From Hevea brasiliensis (lineage: Eukaryota; Streptophyta; Magnoliopsida; Malpighiales; Euphorbiaceae): a DNA stretch of 64,000 bases. The translations under genes and the position numbers were made by a program. The notes beneath the pieces are model-generated. The model saw only the letters and a program-made list of their open reading frames with translations. It was not told where the DNA came from and ran no database searches. Location of the stretch: positions 61,050,735-61,114,734 of the forward strand of contig NC_079503.1 in the NCBI RefSeq assembly GCF_030052815.1, read 5' to 3'. Shown piece after piece: positions 11,055 to 21,767 of this stretch. The first letter of the stretch is position 1; the number at the start of each line of letters is the position of its first letter.

Positions 11055-13333
11055 TTATGTTCGATGAGGTTCTACTTCCCCTTTCTCAACCTCCTCTTCT
11101 GTATTTTTTGATGACTCTCCCATTTTTACTTTCCCTTTCCTCTTTTCTCTTTCTTCGTTCCCGTAACACCTCCCACTTCGAGTTATAAACTCAACTTCTT
11201 GCTCAGGTGGAGAGGACTTTGTTGCGATAACGGGCCGAGAACTGGTTTGGGGAGCAATGTTGCTGGTAGGTCCAGCATAAGTCATTCTGAAATGCTCGTG
11301 AGGAGCGAAACATGGTTTTGGTGGTGCCGGAGGTGAGGCGAGACTGGGAATGGATGTACTGCTTGACGCATCCTGAGTGAAAACTTGGAAGTTATAGTTC
11401 CAAGGGACAGCGTGAGTATTGGTGATGGGGAGCTGGGATGGAGTTTGGATAACCGTTACTGGCGGTGAGGCTACCGGGGGTGAGAAGGTGATTCTGGGCT
11501 TGGAGGTAGAAGCAGTTTGGCTGAACCTAGTGGTGTTCTCAGAACCTTGAGAGACAATAAGTTCCGGACCTCTTGCCTGAACCCCTTACAATCTCGCAAC
11601 TCATGGTCAGCTGCCCCTCCATGGTAAGGACACCCCGTACTTTCTTCGAATCCCGCTACCTGAGGGCAAAGGTAGCCTTCCCTCGTTGCTACAGCAAAAA
11701 TCTCCTCAAAGTATGGAACCAGCTTATCCATTTCTGGTGTTGATCCCTCTCCCTTAGACTCTATCATATTTACACCACTGCCCGCATTATGGTTAGGTAG
11801 TGGGTTTGAGGTGACATTGGGGAGGGAACCATTTCCCTCGATCTTCAACCACCCGTTTCGGATTAAAGCGTGCACTCTCCTCCGAGTGCCCCGCAGCTTG
11901 TCGGTTGAATGCCCTTGTGCTCCTCCATGATACTCACTGGCAGCGGTGGCATCATACCACCGGGATATGGCGGTGGATTGGGTCTAAGGGGATTGGTACG
12001 ATTTGGTTTATACCGACAAGGTATCGGTATATTTCACTGAGAGGGAGGGGAAGAGGTGGATCAGGGTTCCTTGGAGGTCTCGGGTTGTTTTGTGGTGGTC
12101 TTGGTTGAACGGGAGGAGGAGGTGGTCTTGGTTGAAAATTTGTAGGTGGGGGATATTGTGGGCGTGGTTGCGGATAATTAGGGAAAGGAGGTGGAATGTT
12201 GGCGATGGTTTGGCCATGAGAAGAAGGATATGGCCGGTAATTATTTTGGGGAAACTGGGAGTAATTATTCTGACGGGTGACAGAGTGCACATCACCCTCC
12301 TTCTTCTTGCCAAAGCTGGCAGTCTTCTTCACAGGGTTCTCAGCCAACTCCTGTAGTCTTCCTATTCTCAGATTAGCTTCAATTCTCTCATCAGCTTGGA
12401 TGATATCTGAGAAGCTGTTGGAGGTATTTCCAATCATCAGGTTGAAGTAGGGAGCCTTCAATGTTTCGATGAATAGGGAGCAGAGTTCATTATCGGTCAC
12501 CGGAGGATATACTTCTGCAGCCTTCTCCCTCCATCATTGGGCATACTGCTTGAAACCTTCCCGGTCTTTCTGTACCAGGTTCTGGAGGTCCCTCCTTGTG
12601 GGTGCCGCATCACAATTGAATTTGTACTGCTTTAGAAAGGTATCGGCTAAATCCTTCCAGGAGTGCAGCTTGCTCCTGTCCAATTGTATGCACCATCTCG
12701 TAGCCGCTCGGTGAGGCTCTCGTGAAAGAAGTGAATGAGAAGTCTATCGTCTTCTGTTAAGCGGACATTTTGGCAATGTAGGTTGCCGGTGGATGCGAGG
12801 ATCTGAAGTTTCCGTGTACTTGTCGAAATCCGAACCTTGAATTTGGGTGGTACCACCACATCGCACCAATCTCGTGATTTACACATCGATCGAACCATAC
12901 ATGTTCAGCCCTCTATTGCTCTCGATCTTTCTTCTAGAGTCGATAGTTTCTAGTTTTCTCTAGCCCTTTGTTCTCCTTCCACAGTATGATACGCTCCTAC
13001 AACTGGGAGCTGCGGGGTGGAGTAAACTGGAGGGATCGGGAGTGAAGGGAGAGGCTCGGCAGTTGAGATAGCCGGGTAATAGGAAAAAGGTAGGTCATTA
13101 TTTATTGTCACCGGATTGATGATGGACTGTCGGTCCGGATTGATGGTGGAAAGTGAAGGAGGTTGAGCGTAGTGAGAATCAACCGTTGTAGGAGGTGGGG
13201 AGGTAATGGTAGGTTAGGGTCCAGTGGGCCTATTTTGGGACATCTCCCTCATCATCTTCATAAGTTCTGAAACCTGGTCTTTTAGTTCAGACACTTGCCC
13301 CTGTAGGTTCTGTACTTGTTCCTGGTCTTCCAT
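11055..13333 (-). pseudogene. Gag of the Tat-like element (several frameshifts)
   Basis: Capsid/nucleocapsid region in several frames. The N-terminus holds a short coiled coil rich in Q and M (VSELKDQVSELMKMMREM, about 13320-13220). The retroviral-gag-like core is at about 12900-12400, with TEDDRLLIHFFHESLT and then MTDNELCSLFIETLKAPYF in the open frame 12500-11952. A long proline-rich stretch follows. The frame 11875-11471 holds a zinc-finger-like CPYH...HELRDC cluster, and the segment 11285-11055 holds FITRSGRCYG, the usual link to the protease. It forms the virus-like particle in intact relatives. Multiple small indels prevent a single frame. Confidence 0.8.
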
Positions 13334-13830
13334 TAGTCTTCTTGTTCGAGATCTTGTTAAGTACACTCGCTGGGGTTGAACCGTGTTCTTGGTCAGACTT
13401 GCGTTGTTAGAAGCAATATTGATTTCCTGTAAGGGTAAAAAAATTTAAATGAATTTTAAATTTTGCCAAGAAACTAAAAGTTCTGGTCTGGACGAAGGAT
13501 ACAGTGGCATTTGAGAGCCAGGTTGGGAATCTGCAAAAAGGATAATCGCATCAACTTTATCATGGCATCGTTCGATAGTCTGACTGCGAATGACGGGATT
13601 GAATGCGCATTTATGATACCTGTCCATATAGCGCATTTCAATTTTTCACATAACCCTAGCGAGGAAGTTCCTACGGGAGTCATACTATTCATTCACAAAT
13701 TTTGCTAAACAATGGTCCAAAAATCACTTCATTAACTGAGTAATTTGTACATCGTATCTTTTACATTGGCCTAGGCTGGAAGGTTATTTATAATAAGATG
13801 AAATATTATGAGATACTCATATAACCTTTC

Positions 13831-15648
13831 TTATTTATTGTATGTGTCGAATGCTTTCAGAGCGTACTCGGATTCAGGTAATAATTCTTGTTTTCCCCGT
13901 GCTATCGTTCTTTCCAGCTGGTCCACATTCTCTTTCAACTCTTGATAGAGAGCAGTTTGTTTTTCCCTTTCCTTTCTTTCCTTAGCACACTCTTTCAAGA
14001 TATCGTCGATGAGTTGTGCCTGTCCTTTCAATTCGAGCTTCTTCTTCTTAATTTCTTGCTTATATTCTTCGACAGTACCTCTTGGTATTTCATCTTTTCT
14101 GAAACTTACTATTCTCAGACTTTCGCTTCTTTTACCTCAGCTTGGAGAGAGTCTCTTTCCCTTTCCCACTGTACCTCTTGCTCCTCGAACCCCATCCTTT
14201 CGGCCCTTACCTCTTCCTTAAGTCTTCTTACTCTTCTTTTAAGTTTCTGCTGTTGGTCCTTCAGCTGTTTTATTTGTTCCTGCAATTGTGAGTTCTCAGT
14301 ATTAGCCTCTCGTAGTGAGTCATCCGGATGGCCATTCGTTTCTTCTAATAGGACATCTCGGAGCGGGTTCTTTGTCTTGAATTTCCACGATTGAATGTTC
14401 TCGGTCCTGTCGACCCTCCATTTAAGATAATCGCGAGGTGCTTGGGCCTTTAGGCGATCTCTCCATCGAGTGACGTTTTCCCAAGATTTGCGAGCCTTTT
14501 CAACCCGTCTTCTCCTTTGAGCTCGTGGTAGAAGCGACCTTGGTGGTATTCTTCAATGTTGATCACAGACTGTGTTGAGCCGAACTGCCTCATTACCAAT
14601 GCCGGAGTGTAACTTGTGTATCCGGTTACTCCGATCAGGGACACCGACTGAATACCCACATGCAGATCAAAAGCGGGTTGGCTTGACGCCCACGACTTCC
14701 TCCAACAAGAATCATGGCTATTGAAACTCAAAATCCGTTCCCACCACTGTTTTTCATTCTTCGGGCTGATCACTAACCGGATCATCTTCTCAATGGGAGG
14801 CTGGTCAAGGTACCAAGTCAATCCTTTTGTCTCCACGGGACACATGTGACTGATATTCCAGAGGTATAACAACTGAGAGCAACACTTAATGGACCCTTTC
14901 CCCTGTTGTCTGCAGTAAGTTAGGGTTAACAAGGTTTCTGCAAGAATTGCTGGTATCGGATTGATCCCCTTCCTTTCTATTGTCCAAAATACCTCTACTG
15001 TGCTGCAAGTGATGATCCCCAATGGCCCCGGGAACAGAATCAGACCGTAGATTCCCAAAGCGAGAGCTACTGAAGCCCGGTCCCATTGTTTCTCTTGGAG
15101 GCATTGATCTAAACATTTCTGGAGATATGTCCAATACCAACCATGTGTTTTTCCCTTGGCAGTTTCTTTGGACTTTACTTCTTCTGGGGGAGAACGCAAC
15201 ATATGTGCCAACCGCTTCAGTGTCCGCTATGCTCGAGGTGTAAGTAGATCCGGTTCTGCAATGAGTATGGGATCCCCAGCAATGCCTGATATTCTTCCAT
15301 AGTGGGGACCGTATCAATGTCATTGAAAGAGAATACCCCGTACTTAGGATTCCAAACCGACAACATGGCTTTTAATGCCGGGATTTGGATCTTGACTTGC
15401 ATTAAGGTTGCAATCCTCCCGTACTTCTCTTCAAATCGTACCTTGACCTGATCGGGAAGCAACCTCCATCCATTAGACAGACCCTCGCAGTTGTTCATTC
15501 TGACCTCTATTTTATCCAGATCTAGTGAAGGTATTGAGCTAGCGTGTGCCTCGGAAACATCATTTTGCGAGGGTACCGACCTATGAGCTGATTTGGACCA
15601 AAGTTTAGCCTGCTGAGCCTCTTCTGCCGACTGACTCGAGGATGCCAT
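13831..15648 (-). pseudogene. ORF1 upstream of gag (DUF7745-like domain plus coiled coil)
   Basis: The ATG at 15648-15646 starts an Ala/Ser-rich N-terminus (MASSSQSAEEAQQAKLW). A region ending VPTMEEYQALLGIP follows, then the open frame 15211-14450 with ALALGIYGLILFP, YLWNISHMCP and WWERILSFNS. This matches the plant DUF7745 family that I know as ORF1 of Ogre-type elements. A highly charged coiled-coil tail (KERKEREKQTALYQELKENV) ends near 13831. One frame change occurs at about 15215-15240 and another around 14400. The function of this extra protein is unknown; its place between leader and gag is characteristic. Confidence 0.75.
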
Positions 15649-16492
15649 GATAAAAATGATGCCTATCCTTTTACAGACTCTTGGTTTGGTAATACCTGCG
15701 GGAAAATTCGTTAGTAAGACAAATTGGGGTAATTTTGAATCATACTGTTGACAGGGTGACACGTACACATTTATCAAAGTAGGAAAATGTGTAGGTGTTC
15801 TAGTAGGATTCAAGATTACCCTCAAAAAAAAAATGAACAAAAGGAAATTAAAGCAGAATAGGGTAAGAGTAAGTATGCCCCTTTTGTCCTATAGTAGGGA
15901 GACTCCTAATACCGGGTGAGTGCTACCTATCTGGATAGTTCTATCTTATAAGGTAGTTCACTACGGCTTTCAACTATTGTGATAGTTTAGCTCAGGATCT
16001 AACTTTCTAAAAGCCACGTGTTCCCAAATTGCCCCTCATCAGAACAAGAGAGCCCCATTCTACCCCCATGATATTATCGGGAAAATTCCACTGTATCACG
16101 GTGAATAGAACGAGTTTCAATTTGAGCGAAGCCTTCACGGATACTAACGGGTAAAACCCACAGTGCGCTACATGACCCCCTCCTACTTTCCTAAAAGGGT
16201 AAGAAAGCCCGGGTTAGGACCATAGTGTGTGAGGACATTGTGTGAGTGTTCAGTGTGTGAAGGGACACCTTTACCTCTTCCCAATTTAGAGGGATTTTGT
16301 TTTTCCATTTTTCCCTTTTTTCCCCTTTTTTGAAAGGAAGAGCACTGTAAGGAATAGGACAGGTAAAACAAACAAAATAGTTAGCAGCAATAATAATTAA
16401 TGCATACAACATCGCCGAATGAGCCTATCTAACTATAATTTGATCGGACAAAATTAAATCTACTTTTGGACCACTAGACCGGGGTACAGTTT
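15649..16492 (-). other. Untranslated leader of the Tat-like element
   Basis: The stretch between the primer-binding site and ORF1. No plausible long ORF, but it includes pyrimidine- and purine-rich tracts (about 16300-16340). It probably contains packaging and dimerisation signals by analogy with other LTR elements, though none can be pinpointed. Confidence 0.5.
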
Positions 16493-16509
16493 CCCCAGTG
16501 GAGTCGCCA
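16493..16509 (-). other. Primer-binding site (tRNA-Arg type)
   Basis: On the minus strand the sequence three bases downstream of the 5' LTR is TGGCGACTCCACTGGGG. It is complementary, with one mismatch, to the 3' end of plant tRNA-Arg (…CCCCAGCGGAGTCGCCA). This class of primer is usual in Ogre/Tat elements. It fixes the LTR boundary at 16513. Confidence 0.85.
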
Positions 16510-16919
16510 AGCTGTCGCAATGGGATTTTGCGGTCGCCTGGACGATCACTCACCGAAATGGGAAAGAGTGAGGAGTCGCCACCTTAGTTTTGAGGGAAAC
16601 TAAAGAAAACCATTTGGGGAAATAAATTAAAAATGAAACCATTTCAAGACAGAGATTCTAGGTTCGGGGTCCGTAAACGGGTGGGGAAGGTGTTAGGCAC
16701 CTCACCTCGTCCCTTAACAAGGGTAAGTAGATTTAACTTTACACTTTCAAATTTGATAATTAGGAAGGCTCGAATAAATATGTTACCCTTCTGATATAGG
16801 GGAATATTTGCTTTCTCACCATTTGGATTACCCAGATACATAAGTAAATGAGACAACCTTAGTGAGTTGAAGTTGAGTTATGTCTTTTGTTTGCGAGATT
16901 ATTCTGCATATTTATTAAA

Positions 16920-17310
16920 ATTTGATTTGGAGATTGGATAAGAACTCTCCTCCGATCTCTTTTGAATATTTATTGGGGTTTTGAATTGGAGACCGGATAA
17001 GAACTCTCCTCCGATCCCTTTAAATATGTATTAAAAATTTTGGATCGGAGATCGGATAAGAACTCTCCTCCGATCTCCTTTAATGGTTCGTTAAAATTTT
17101 GGATTGGAAATCGGATAAGAACCCTCCTCCGATCTCCTTTAAGAGTATTGAGATTCTTGGATTGGAGACCGGATAAGAACTCTCCTCCGATCTTCTTTTA
17201 TTGGGATTTCGGGTTGGAGACCAGATAAGAACTCTCCTCTGATCTCCTTTAACTGTTGATTTAAAACTTTTAGGCAAGGATAGGATAAGGACTCTTCCGA
17301 CCTCTTCTAT
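16920..17310. repeat. About 58-bp tandem repeats in R-U5
   Basis: Seven imperfect units, each with GGATAAGAACTCTCCTCCGA preceded by GGAGAYYG or a variant, recur at about 16935, 16990, 17050, 17110, 17165, 17220 and 17280. The last unit is most diverged. The array would be transcribed as part of the element's leader. Confidence 0.85.
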
Positions 17311-18280
17311 TTTGTGGGACTCGGACAAAGACTTTTCCGACCTTTAAAAATTTAACCACGCCACGGTCCAAGAACCTAAAACTAAGAATTCGGCATTCAA
17401 AAATGTCGGGATAAGGTTTTCGGATACCACGTGGCTGAGCAGGGAACACTAGACTTGATTCACTGACCTTTTCATGTAGTCATTTTACCAATATCTATTA
17501 ACATCCGATCTATTCTGTTTTGTTTACTTTGGTTCTATTTCGCTTTATGACATCTTGCCGAATTCTTTCGCCACCTAATAGTTTGGCTATCTTCCTGACG
17601 TGTTATTCATGTTTTTTTTCTTTTAAAAGAGACCTCTAAGTTGCAGTTACCTACGTTTACCCAACCATTTACATACTACTAGGAGTTAGAAAACTTGCTT
17701 TCAGAAATGATAAAGATTAATAAAAATGAACTGATCACTAAAGAGATGATTTGGGAGTGTCATTCTTTAGGGATCGTTTGTGCAAAAGTAATCTTGAAGA
17801 AAGTCACAGATGTAAAAGAACAAAGAAAATGCGGAAAGTAAATATAGGCACTTAATAAAACTGAGCTCTTACCTGTAAGGAGCCAATTTTATTGAAATAA
17901 CTATGGGGTGACGAATGGTGATAAGGCAATGGATTGATTGGCCTGAGGGTGGTGTTCTTCGTGAACTGGAGGGTACTTAGCTAAAATGCGATCAGATCAA
18001 GATAGAAAGAACCGAGTGATATGAAGTTGAGCTTGGACAGTGAAAACAGAGATGATAAAAGGCAGAAAGTGAGAGTATGACCGGATAATGAACAAACTGA
18101 AATGTAGAGTTCCAAGATTCGAATCTCTTCAAGAAAACACTTGAAAACTAGTTTCAAAAGTCTTTTTAATCGACACTTCTAAGTAGCGAGTAACAAACTA
18201 AATGAACTTTCGAGTTCCTCTGCTATAATAATGACCTCTTGTCTATTTTTCCGTCCGTCCCTTGAGCAGTTTTTATGCGG

Positions 18281-18290
18281 TATTTATAGG
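18281..18290 (-). promoter_or_regulatory. Sense TATA box of the Tat-like element
   Basis: The minus strand reads CCTATAAATA. The same motif is at 107-98 in the other LTR. It is the best candidate for the element's own promoter, placing the transcript start around 18255 and leaving about 1.7 kb of R-U5. Confidence 0.55.
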
Positions 18291-18911
18291 AATCGGGTGC
18301 TCTTCGTGAAGGGTCGATTTATTTTGAGGAGATGGAGGGTCAAGATTTGAAGGACATGATCGGAGGTTCAGGAATTAAAGAGAATCAAAATGAATGGTTG
18401 AGATCACTCTTCATAATATTTGTCCTTTTCTTCTTTCCATCTGACGGTCCAAATTTCCTTGTCCGGAACGATCTGAGGGCTAAGAGCGAAAGACGCTGGT
18501 ATTGTCGTCTTCTCTCTTGATCTAAGGGTTCCGGGTTTGTCCTTACAAGTGGGATCAACGGTGGAGATTGGAATGTACAGGACTGTCATGACATACCCTG
18601 GCACCTGTCAGCATTGCGGGCGATTCTTAGGCGTGCGGTGGAGATCTCGTTTGCAACGCCTTAACTACCTCGGCTCTGATTCTGACGACGGTTATTGGGA
18701 TTTGTCTTATTCTTTTTGCCTACCGATCCCTCCTCTTTCTGATCTCTTTCACATGTTCTTTTCGACCTTTCATGCTGGTCTCCCACCTTCCGATCTACTA
18801 TTCCGATCTTTTCCCTTCTTCAGGTCCGGTCTGGTCAAAGCATTAATTGTCCCTCGATTCCCGAAGCGTCCGCTTCGTTTTCTGCTTAGCAATAAATGCT
18901 CGTTTTCCCCC

Positions 18912-18919
18912 TATATATA
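18912..18919 (+). promoter_or_regulatory. TATA box of antisense ORF-a
   Basis: TATATATA on the plus strand, 88 bp upstream of the ATG at 19007, followed by a C/T-rich leader (TTCCTTCATCTGATTCTCC). The equivalent box is at about 717-724 in the 3' LTR copy. Confidence 0.45.
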
Positions 18920-19006
18920 CCCACATGCAGACATTTCCTTCATCTGATTCTCCTCTCTTCCTTCTTACTTGTTTTAACTGTTCCGGCAGTAATTCCGGCT
19001 AAGACT

Positions 19007-19309
19007 ATGGCTTTTGATCCCTTTCCGATGGACCTTTTTACTCACCGACTGAAAATTTACGATCCCGGTGATCGAATAACCTTGTCTGATGACAGTGAGA
19101 GAACTGGATCAATTGACCGATCTGGATTGCGGACCTTGATCGTGCCGGTCTCGAGTCGCTCATCTGAGTTTATTCGGCTTCTTACCACATTGGGTGTTCC
19201 GACAGCGTCTTTCCTCCACATTGGGTGTTCCGACAGCGGGTCGGTTTCGAGTGGTAACATCGGTGACGATGTCTCTCATCTTCATGGGAGTCATAGACAC
19301 CCCATATGA
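19007..19309 (+). CDS. Antisense ORF-a in LTR, unknown protein (100 aa)
   Basis: A small plus-strand ORF in U3, antisense to the retrotransposon. It begins MAFDPFPMDLFTHRL and ends GSHRHPI. I recognise no domain. It is hydrophilic, Ser- and Asp-rich, with no membrane segment or signal peptide. A direct repeat of the unit starting CCACATTGGGTGTTCC (about 19191-19240) makes part of the C-terminus. It has an upstream TATA box and pyrimidine-rich leader. The frame is open in both LTR copies, though the left copy has lost the ATG. It could also be a spurious frame within a promoter region; conservation between only two recent copies is weak evidence. Confidence 0.4.
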   Translation: MAFDPFPMDLFTHRLKIYDPGDRITLSDDSERTGSIDRSGLRTLIVPVSSRSSEFIRLLTTLGVPTASFLHIGCSDSGSVSSGNIGDDVSHLHGSHRHPI

Positions 19310-19801
19310 GATGTACATCTATCCGATGTCAATAGCCGGTCTCCTGATCAAACACCTCTTTTGATTCAGCCACGAGACTAGGCTTTGACATAGGTCCTTT
19401 AGATAGGATGTTCCACCGGTCTCTAGAGATCGCCCAAATGATGTAATCCTTCAATGTAATCAGATCTCTAGAGATCGCCCAAATGATGTAATTAGACCTT
19501 TATCATAATCCGATCCCTAGAGATCGCCCAAATGATGTAATCCGAACTTTTGGAAATAAAAATCTTGTTTCTCCAATTATTATCTTATTTGATTATTTTC
19601 TGATCTCTGATATATTTGTCCGATCTGGATTCTAACAAAATGACTCTTAACTGATCCTTTATTCAAAATATTCAACTTATTATGCCGACCTCTACTTAAC
19701 CGATCTCCTTGGGATGTTCGAGAGACGTGTCAGAACAGCTGGCAGCTCACGTTAACCGATGCACTGCCTGGAATCTCGTGAGCATTAAATGCTCGGACTA
19801 G

Positions 19802-19809
19802 TATAAATA
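19802..19809 (+). promoter_or_regulatory. TATA box of antisense gene ORF-b
   Basis: TATAAATA on the plus strand, 153 bp upstream of the ATG at 19962. The leader between them is C/T-rich (TTCTCTCATTCCATTTTCATC). The motif and spacing are preserved in the 3' LTR (1611). Confidence 0.6.
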
Positions 19810-19961
19810 GGGGTGAGGACTGGCGCTTGTTCTCTCATTCCATTTTCATCTCTTGCTCACAACTTCAAGTTCTCTCATTTTCTCGATTCTTCCGATGCCG
19901 ATCAGACTCCGGTAAGGGCTTTGATCCTCTTTTTAGTTTAAATTCTTTGTTTCTTTTGAAA

Positions 19962-21767
19962 ATGAGCGGTGCCGAAGGTCAGAGAGCGGCGAGCCCTCCT
20001 TCCATTCAGTTCTCGTGGTCATCGTCTGATGAAGAAGAGGCAGTCGGGCTAAGCATTCAACAAGAACCTCCCAGGGCCTCCGCTCCAACTCGGGGGCGGG
20101 TCATACCATCTAGGCTTGCACCTTCTTCAGGGAGAGAGACTCTCCCTATAGACGAGCTACCGTCGGTTCTTCGAGAATCCGATCTGCAATCGTTTAGCCA
20201 AGAATATAACATTCGGCCTGATTCGTACGAGCTAATCAAGTGCCACGGCGATCTTCGTGTCGATCACTCCTTTGAAGAGAATGACATGGTTATGGTGTAC
20301 GAGGAACAGTTAAAGGCCGGTCTGAGGTTCCCTCTAGACGATTTCTATAAGGAGGTCCTAAAACTTCACCGAGCATGCATTGTTCAAATTCACCCCAACT
20401 CGTGGCGGATCTTGGTAGCCTTCCGAGGTCTATGCCGAGCTAAGGGAATCAGACCTACGGCTAAGGTGTTCGCCGAGCTGCACAGACTAACTCGCCGAAA
20501 GGATGACGAACACTGGTTCTTTCAGGCGAAGCCTCATTGCGGGCTCTTTTCCGATCTGCCCTCATCCCTTAAGAATTGGAAGAACCGTTTCTTCATTCTG
20601 AGGAGCAAAGATCCGAGCTGCTTTGAGGACTTCCCCCGTAGCTGGTGGTACCAGGGGCCCTTGCTTCCGAAGCACATTACCCTGAGTCAGGAGGAAAGCT
20701 TAATAGTGATCGATCTGAAGAGTCAGGCCGCCACTCAAAAGTATTCTTGTTTGGATGCGGTGACTGCCGAGCTACACCATTGGACTATTCAATTGCTCAC
20801 CGGCCAAGACCGCGAACTTTCGCTCTCTGACCTCGGCATTGGTATTTTCTATATCTCAGTTCTCACGACCTTAGCGATCTCACTAACCTTTTCTTTGTGC
20901 AGGTATGGCGGGTGGTGAGGGTTCTAGGAAGCGGAAGAAGGAAAGAGAGATCTCCTGGAAAGTAAAGGAGATGAAGCGTTCGGAAATGCTTCGAACACCC
21001 GGTCATAAGCCTGGGGAGATACAAAGAGACCCCCCTCAACCTTCGGGTCCGCCGACCTCAGAAGCTGTCCGATCTCCTCCTAGAACGGAAGAGCAGCCTC
21101 CACCTCTCCCAATTGTTCCAAGCACAGAAAGGGGGCCTACTCAAGCTTCTGGGAGGACCTCTTCTCGTGGTGCTCAAATACTGATCGACTCCTTGAAGAA
21201 TAACCGGACTGTTAGGGAGAACCCCGATTTTGCCAAAGTCCTGGGGTCTACCATCTTCTTTCAGGAGGATCGGGACAGGCTATCCCGGAATGGTCTCGAT
21301 GATATCTTGACTCGATCCATGAGCACGAGCGTGGAGTGTCCGTGAACCAGACCATGGTTCGGGAAAAGATTCAGCGTCTGGGTAAGGAGATCAGGAAGAA
21401 GAATCAGGAAGTGGCTTCCCTCCGATCCCAACTCTCATCCGCTCGGGATTATATATCTCAAGTTGAGGGACGGGCAAAGTTCCATGAAGACAGGCTGGCC
21501 GAACAGAATCATATTTTGGCTGAGAGGGACCGTGCTCTTGGGGAAGTCCTGGCGCTTCACGCCAACGAAGCCGCTCAGGTCGCTCAACTTATAGAGGAAC
21601 TCAAGGCGAAGGATGAGGAGCTTAAGGAGAAAGACGAGGAGCTGAAGGAGAGAGACGAAGAGATGGTGGCGGGAATAGCCGGAGCCTATGTGAATGCTCA
21701 CAAGGACCTCTTGGCTGAACTCGAGCGCTACTCAAGAGGACTTCTCTGGATGGCCGACTGGCTCTGA
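19962..21767 (+). CDS. Antisense two-exon gene in LTR: gypsy-type transposon-domain protein with coiled coil
   Basis: The gene lies in U3 of the 5' LTR, opposite to the retrotransposon. Exon 1 (19962-20841, 293 codons) starts MSGAEGQRAASPP. It has a Ser/Pro/Glu-rich N-terminus, then a globular region with GLRFPLDDFYKEVLKLH, SWRILVAF and NWKNRFFIL. That pattern is known from plant proteins annotated as putative gypsy-type transposon domain (Transposase_28-like). Exon 2 (20903-21767) begins at MAGGEGSRKRKKE and has basic and Pro-rich linkers, then a long coiled coil with KAKDEELKEKDEELKERDEE at about 21604-21663. The 61-bp intron joins the frames exactly. One small indel near 21340 shifts the frame in exon 2; the other LTR copy is open there. 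Such antisense extra ORFs are reported in Tat elements, but usually downstream of integrase rather than in the LTR. Role unknown. Confidence 0.65.
20842..20902 (+). other. Putative 61-bp intron of the antisense gene
   Basis: Starts GTATTTTC and ends TTTTCTTTGTGCAG, with branch-point-like CTAAC about 15-20 nt before the AG. Removing it keeps the reading frame (phase 1) between exon 1 and the MAGGEG frame. It is at the short end for plant introns. The same borders exist at 2636-2694 in the other LTR. Confidence 0.6.

Noticed and set aside
11905..12356. Plus-strand frames of 67-117 codons opposite gag
   Set aside because: They mirror the proline-rich gag stretch, giving Gly/Arg/Trp-rich antisense translations; the minus-strand gag explains them.
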